Source: Liolophura sinensis
Lineage: Eukaryota; Mollusca; Polyplacophora; Chitonida; Chitonidae
Direction: 5' to 3'
NCBI RefSeq assembly: GCF_032854445.1
Contig: NC_088304.1
Coordinates: 29,893,732-29,957,731 of the forward strand
Length of the DNA: 64,000 bases
The stretch's first letter is position 1. Each line of letters opens with the position of its first letter. Positions 12,101 through 64,000 of the stretch are shown one piece after another. A program made the translations under genes and the position numbers. The notes beneath the pieces are model-generated. The model did no database searches. It saw only the letters and a list, made by a program, of their open reading frames with translations, and was not told the DNA's origin.

Positions 12101-12354
12101 ATGTTTAGATCTTGTCGTGGAGCAAAACACGGCTCCAACGGCCACAACGTCAGCCATTCCTCCTCGACTTGCGCTGCGAAAGCAGCCAAGGGAAAAAACA
12201 AAACTTCAGAGCTTGTGCCTTTCCGTGACATCTACATACCACCAGATTACTGGATTCCAAAAGTATATGAATCCCCATACAAAGCTGACTTTATTACGGG
12301 ATTAAGAATGGGGTATCATCATCTATTCTACTTAACAAAGACACTCAAAATGTA
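12101..12354 (+). other. Unrecognised ORF, possible exon
   Basis: From ATG 12101 an open frame encodes a basic, Ser/Lys-rich start followed by LVPFRDIYIPPDYWIPKVYE, a composition unlike the surrounding random frames. The frame then runs into the MITE at 12355 and stops at 12418, so any real coding sequence must end before it. No splice context is clear and I do not recognise the protein. Confidence 0.25.
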
Positions 12355-12560
12355 TACTGTAATTCTTCAACCTTTTCGCATGTTTGCAAGGTGTTTATTT
12401 AACCATATTCTAAGTTGAATCATAAAACCATACTTTTTGTGAAGCTCTGACACTGGCCAATCCAACCAATGTAGTTTTGTCTCCAAAATGAATTAAAAGC
12501 GTCCTGAAACTGCACAGAAGTTTTGTTTTCATGTGCGAAAAGGTTGCAGAATTAGGGCAG
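12355..12560. mobile_element. MITE family A copy
   Basis: The left terminus TACTGTAATTCTTCAACCTT is inverted at the right as GCGAAAAGGTTGCAGAATTA. The internal segment matches the copies at 33115 and 40676. No coding capacity. Confidence 0.88.
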
Positions 12561-13052
12561 TTACACAGAGGAGAAAAAATGCAGCTATATGAAGATTTAA
12601 GTGTTAACTGTACGTGAATGGATCCATACGAACTCAGAACATGTCACTGAAATATACAGACGCTCAAATACATCTGATTTGGATTGTTTTGCTTTCTATA
12701 TACTCTGACTATTCGGCACAGAGATTTAACTGACAAAACTTCATCACTAAATGTTTCGATGTTTACTGAAAACTGGTCACCTATGAAGTCGAGGGTAACC
12801 AAGCGATCTTCGATTCTGCTGCAGAAACAAGAGTTCATTTATTCGTGGGGTGGTTTTGTTGTTTGTTGTTTGAATTTCTCACCAGTGTAAAATTCGGGGA
12901 AACCAGTGCCTAATACAACGTATATCTGTTATGTTGGTGTTTAATTCCACTTACGACCAGGGGCTAGAGGTCTGTATTCATCGTGTTGAATAAAATCCCA
13001 ACGTTTGATATTTGAACAGTTGCAATAAAAGTACAGTGCAACTGCGGTACAG

Positions 13053-13053
<1 letters not shown>

Positions 13054-13132
<79 letters not shown>
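13054..13132. repeat. (TA)n microsatellite
   Basis: About 39 uninterrupted TA dinucleotides. Confidence 0.97.
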
Positions 13133-13136
<4 letters not shown>

Positions 13137-13469
13137 TTACATATACTGATCAAACTTATGCGCCTATAGAACATTCCTTGTACCCATGCACCGTTCCAGA
13201 ATCATTGAAAACTGCACATGTTAAAATAAGTGCTTAAGTTGCTCCTAGCATGAATGGGTTCTAATTTATAATTCTCACTTTAGATAGGCCTACATTCTTT
13301 GATCCTAGAGGTTTGTGTTGAACTTTGTTCTGGACATTGCATGGCCTTGTGCACATGAACACAAACTGTCCAGCTATCTCTGCATGGAAACAGAACAACA
13401 TGTGTAACTCCACAGATGCTGGTACAATAAACTATGACCACCCATATATGTGCACTACCAGTGGGTAGT

Positions 13470-13630
13470 TATTTGTTTATTACCTTGTGTTTTACGCCGT
13501 ACTCAAGAGTATTTCGCTTATATACGACAGCGGCCAGCAGTATATGGGAGGAAACCGGGCAGAGCCCGGGGGAAACCACGACCATTGGCAGGTTACTAAA
13601 GGACATTCCCACGTACCTACCTTCGGGGTA
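13470..13630 (-). mobile_element. SINE family 1, 5'-truncated
   Basis: Carries GTTTTACGCCGTACTCAAGA, the GGGAGGAAACCGGGCAGAGC block and TTCCCACGTAC in reverse orientation. The tRNA-related head is absent. Confidence 0.87.
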
Positions 13631-14729
13631 AAGCACCATGCCTATTTCTATTGGTACACATGACTTAAACCATGCTTACAACACCATACCCGACAACACC
13701 TTATAGAAGTCGCACTGGAGGTAGCATTTGACTTTTTTTGTAAAGATTCAATTTATTTCCTTTTTTGATTGGTATTTTTTACGTGTTAACAAAAAGGAAC
13801 CCGACAAACCTCCCGAAGCCGATTTCGAACAAGCCAAATATGGATTCGAACGCTGCGCCAAGTACAGTTATTCAGGTACATGTAAACGTTGAAACAGGTC
13901 TAGGCTTAATTTATAATTAAGGAGAGAACCAGTCGGCCTCCTTAGCTTCCCTCCCTAGGCCCTCCATATCATTATAACCAGGAAGCGATATAACTAGAAA
14001 CATAGACTATTAAAACTTTGGCAATAGAGCTCTAAGACAAATCTCTTGAATATATATATACATTGTCTTGGATAATAAACATGGGATGGACATTAAAAGG
14101 TAAGATGTTTTTGAATGAAAACAAAAGTTAAACACGCTGCTTTAACTTCCAACTATGATCAGTAAGAGAACGAGTCAGTTTATATCGATTTGAAACCAAT
14201 CCCTCATTTTATAGGCAAAAAAATCATACAGTATATCTATCTACATATATGTTTAGCCATTACGCCATACGCAGCTGTATATACAGATCATTGCCTAAAA
14301 CTCTGACATGAGAGCAGGATACACTACTCAAAAAAAAAAAAACAATTTTCAACATGAACGAGAAGAAAATGTCCTACAGAAAATAAATACATGCATTATA
14401 CAATCTAATATCCCATAAACACGAAACATACGTGTCACAATATTCCAGGGAGACAACTCTATTGGAAATCAAAATTTACCGATGTGTATAAGTTATTACC
14501 CTTGCATGTTACAGAAAAATTCACATCTCCGTCGCAAGAAATTTGGCATGTTCTTTCACGTTTGACGTGATATTATTGTACTGAAACGTGTACGGCCATT
14601 CCTTACCCCAGTATTTCCAATGACACACAGAAAGAACGAGCAGTAGTATACCTTGTGATTAAATCTGAGTTTTTCTCCGCTGATAACGTGTATTCTCACG
14701 AGATTTGACCGTTCATCGCGTGATCTAAT

Positions 14730-14801
14730 ATGGAGGACCCAGTGGACTCATTTGATCCTATTTAGGGTTAAAATATGTTGTATTATAACTTCAGAAGCTG
14801 A
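14730..14801 (+). promoter_or_regulatory. Two short upstream ORFs before the USP32 start
   Basis: ATG 14730 opens an 11-codon frame ending at TAG 14763-14765. ATG 14775 opens an 8-codon frame ending at TGA 14799-14801. Neither is in frame with the main ATG, and TAA 14786-14788 closes the main frame. If this sequence is in the mRNA leader, both could reduce initiation at 14816. The transcription start is not known. Confidence 0.4.
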
Positions 14802-14815
14802 TATATTGCATAGAA

Positions 14816-61080
<46,265 letters not shown>

Positions 61081-64000
61081 GTAAGACAGGAAGCTGGGTT
61101 GTAACAACTGAGAGACAGAGGATGTGTAGGATTTTTGTGAAAGGCAAAACAATATTTTGCTGGTACTTCAAGTTGTTTGATTGCGTTGATGTGAATGGGA
61201 TGTTGATAAGACTGCAAAGTAAGGGAGCAAGTTTGGAGCGCTTAATGGCAGGACCCGGATAGCTGGCGAGTTCCTGAAGTCTTGCCAGTCAAGATTGCTG
61301 TGAGACAAGAGGACTGTATGAAAGTTCATGCATTCAAGTGTGATCCTTCATGTAGGATCACAGGATCAGCAGTCACACAAGATGCCATAAGAATTACAGG
61401 GATATATTTGAACTATACACATGAATCTAGCGGAAAATAATTGAAAAATTGGTATTACGGAAGAGAATATTGATCGAAAATGTCAACTTTCACTGTGTAT
61501 GCCATGACGTGACAGCACTTGTAAAGGAGTCATAAAAGAAGCAAGGGTGAAAGTAGTAAAATAGCTTGCCAGTGAAGAACTTACGGTAAAGTTTAAAATT
61601 GTAATGCTTGTCGATGTAATGATCACCATTTAACAGCTCTACAGAATGTAGACCGTTATTTTCACAGCTCAGACCCGAGGCTTTAAGAAGGTGGCGACTG
61701 GCACACATTTACAAGAGTGCCTCTCAATCATGAGCTTTTTAAATCCTGACAGAAATGATAGCATTCATTTGTTCGAGTGTTAAATCTGCTTTAATCCCTC
61801 GGTTTCAAGGATTTCATATTATAAATTCCTACGTTACTTTAGACAGACATCGGTGTACACGAATCCTTGGTTTGTAGGCCTACTACAGAAATGATACAGA
61901 TGAGGTCTGATTCTCCCAGCCAGGTGTATGTCAGTCAAGCCATAGACCCACTGCCTGTTTCATTCATATGCTGAATATTCTATTCATATTCTAACTGCGT
62001 TTGCTCCAAAACATCCTCAGAATTTACATTAATTTGGTAGTACACATGTCACAGATATCGGATTAGGAGCAGTGTTCATAAAATTGTTTAGTCTTCTTCG
62101 ATACAATCTGAGCAGGACATAGGGCTGTATAATCTGAGCAGGGCATAGGGCCGTATAATCTGAGCAGGGCATAGGGCCGTATAATCTGAGCAGGGCATAG
62201 GGCCGTATAATCTGAGCAGGGCATAGGGCCGTATAATCTGAGCAGGGCATAGGGCCGTATAATCTGAGCAGGGCATAGGGCCGTATAATCTGAGCAGGGA
62301 ATAGGGCCGTATAATCTGAGCAGGGCATAGGGCTGTATAATCTGAGCAGGGAATAGGGCTGTATAATCTGAGCAGGGCATAGGACTGTATAATCTGAGCA
62401 GGGCATAGGGCTGTATAATCTGAGCAGGGCATAGGGCTGTATAATCTGAGCAGGGCATAGGACTGTATAATCTGAGCAGGGCATAGGGCTGTATAATCTG
62501 AGCGGGGCGTAGGGCTGTATAATCTGAGCAGGGCATAAGGCTGTATAATCTGAGCAGGGCATAAGGCTGTATAATCTGAGCAGGGCATAGGGCTGTATAA
62601 TCTGAGCAGGGCATAGGGTTGTATAATCTGAGCAGGGCATAAGGCTGTATAATCTGAGCAGGGCATAGGACTGTATAATCTGAGCAGGGCATAGGGCTGT
62701 ATAATCTGAGCAGGGCGTAGGGCTGTATAATCTGAGCAGGGCATAGGGCTGTATAATCTGAACAGGGCATAGGGCTGTATAATCTGAGCAAGGCGTAGGG
62801 CTGTATATTCTGAGCAGGGCGTAGGGCTGTATAATCTGAGCAGGGCGTAGGGCTGTATAATCTGAGCAGGGCATAGGGCTGTATAAACAAATGAAATTTA
62901 CAGAGTGCACGTGTCATCAATTTTGACCGAAAAGAGAAGTCCAGAAATGATGCCGAATCTGTTCTGCCTTCAAAGGAAAACAAGAAGTAGCCAAAAAAAT
63001 GAATCAGTTACTCTGCATGGGGCCCAGTGGGGCTTAAATAGGGGAACATAATTCAGTACACATGTTCACAGGTTTTTTGACATAGTTCTTGAAAGAAGAG
63101 AGGACTGTGTAATACAGAAATGAGAGTGATCAGCTAATTTGCTTGGCTAAAACTGCTAGGAACCCACACAAATCCATATATAAACACATCCTTTATGTAT
63201 GAAGTTTCCTGTGACCATGACATCGATTGGAGACCAAAACAGATCAGTCCCTTATGGTTAAAACTCAAATCTGCTACAGGGGCCAACACCGCGTCCTTGA
63301 AATTTAAATGATAATTTCAAGTATATATGTAGGCCATGACTGGTGAGCGTGAAGAAGCCTTTAGACAAGTTAGTGTGTCCAAACTACAAACATTGCCGTT
63401 CATTACCGGCCATGTGGAAATACCATGATGGTTTGTAAGGCACTCCTCGCCACTCCCAAACACCCCTCCAGTACCCCCAAAAGATGTATCTTCATACCCA
63501 GTACAGTGGCCTGCACACAGCTGCTGAGAACACGGCATGTCTGAGTGTACATGTCTATAGCATTGAGGATTTGATAAAGTTTGATACTTCTGCTTTTTTA
63601 TATTGGTCAGTTGTGAAGGATTTTGTGGCTTTATGTATTTATTTTTTCCATGTACTGATTAATTGTCCAACATCACATCAGTGGATGGTTCCGAATTATT
63701 ACTTTTTTCTCTACATTACAGTGTACATCTGTTTTTGTTAACAATAACTACAAAATAAATGGTAAAATCCAGTCTTTGTGAGCACTTAAGTAACTGTTAA
63801 AATACTTTCATATTCATTAATTTTATCATGCATTTTTTTATTTCTGCATTGCTGTGAATAGGCAAGAAATTTGCCTGGTCTTCTGGGATGACACAAACTC
63901 ACATTAAAGCCTAAACATAAACTCTAAAGGACAGTAGAGATAGATCGACATGATGAAAAATAGGAAACACTTAATATAAATTATTTCTTGAATCTACCTA
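61081..64000 (+). other. Start of the next USP32 intron
   Basis: No continuation of USP32 is found in any frame with a plausible acceptor. The interval has a 26-bp array (62105-62885) and otherwise unremarkable AT-rich sequence. The + frame at 63484-63741 does not resemble the expected continuation. Confidence 0.65.
62105..62885. repeat. 26-bp minisatellite, ~30 copies
   Basis: Units AATCTGAGCAGGGCATAGGG + CTGTAT spaced exactly 26 bases (62105, 62131, 62157 and onward) with very low divergence. Units near the left share CCGTAT instead of CTGTAT. Three minus-strand frames of about 220-300 codons are artefacts of this array. Confidence 0.97.

Larger units (their letters stand above)
12561..14815. 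other. Intergenic stretch and likely USP32 promoter region
   Basis: Contains a TA microsatellite, a SINE fragment and no recognised exon. The last few hundred bases before 14816 should include the USP32 promoter and 5' untranslated region. I see no clear TATA box or CpG-rich block. Confidence 0.45.

Noticed and set aside
62029-62983. Three long overlapping minus-strand ORFs (218-306 codons)
   Set aside because: All are translations of the 26-bp array in three frames; the same peptide repeat in every frame shows it is not a protein gene.
63484-63741. Possible next USP32 exon
   Set aside because: The translation does not resemble the expected continuation after YQTSHER, and no good acceptor in the right phase leads into it.

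Overview
This is eukaryotic nuclear DNA, most likely from a mollusc and probably a bivalve. The evidence is many short exons with GT-AG introns, AT-rich introns full of microsatellites and minisatellites, very frequent TACATGTA-type words, and at least three tRNA-derived SINE families of kinds I associate with molluscs. No bacterial operons, rRNA genes, functional tRNA genes or CRISPR arrays are present. The species call is inference.

Three protein-coding genes can be supported. (1) 1810-4310, + strand: a CCDC92-like coiled-coil protein, complete in three coding exons (309 aa). (2) 14816-61080 and beyond, + strand: the ubiquitin-specific protease USP32. I placed 29 coding exons that join in phase into 1,286 codons. 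They run from a myristoylation-type N-terminus through EF-hands, DUSP and ubiquitin-like regions to the USP Cys box, QQ/DSQE box and zinc-finger cysteines. The catalytic His box and C-terminus lie beyond the right edge. (3) 52249-54573, - strand: an intronless 774-aa class A (rhodopsin-like) GPCR with a very long third intracellular loop, nested antisense in USP32 intron 24.

Layout: 1-1700, upstream sequence with a perfect 108-bp palindrome and a TA/TG microsatellite; 1702-4310, CCDC92; 4311-14815, a 10.5-kb intergenic stretch with SINE fragments, a 65-bp inverted repeat, a ~1-kb TIR element, a 17-bp minisatellite, a TA-flanked MITE and one unrecognised ORF; 14816-21124, USP32 exons 1-2; 21125-35237, two long introns around exon 3 with many minisatellites; 35238-50352, exons 4-24; 50353-58476, an 8.1-kb intron with the GPCR between tandem arrays; 58477-61080, exons 25-29; 61081-64000, the next intron (no further exon found) with a 26-bp array.

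Repeats dominate the non-coding space: about twenty copies or fragments of one tRNA-derived SINE family, single copies of two others, five copies of a TIR MITE (CTTCAACCTTTTC termini), two other TIR elements, another dispersed family, and more than a dozen minisatellites. At least one array, and probably a second, derives from SINE sequence. Most long open frames outside the three genes are translations of these arrays.
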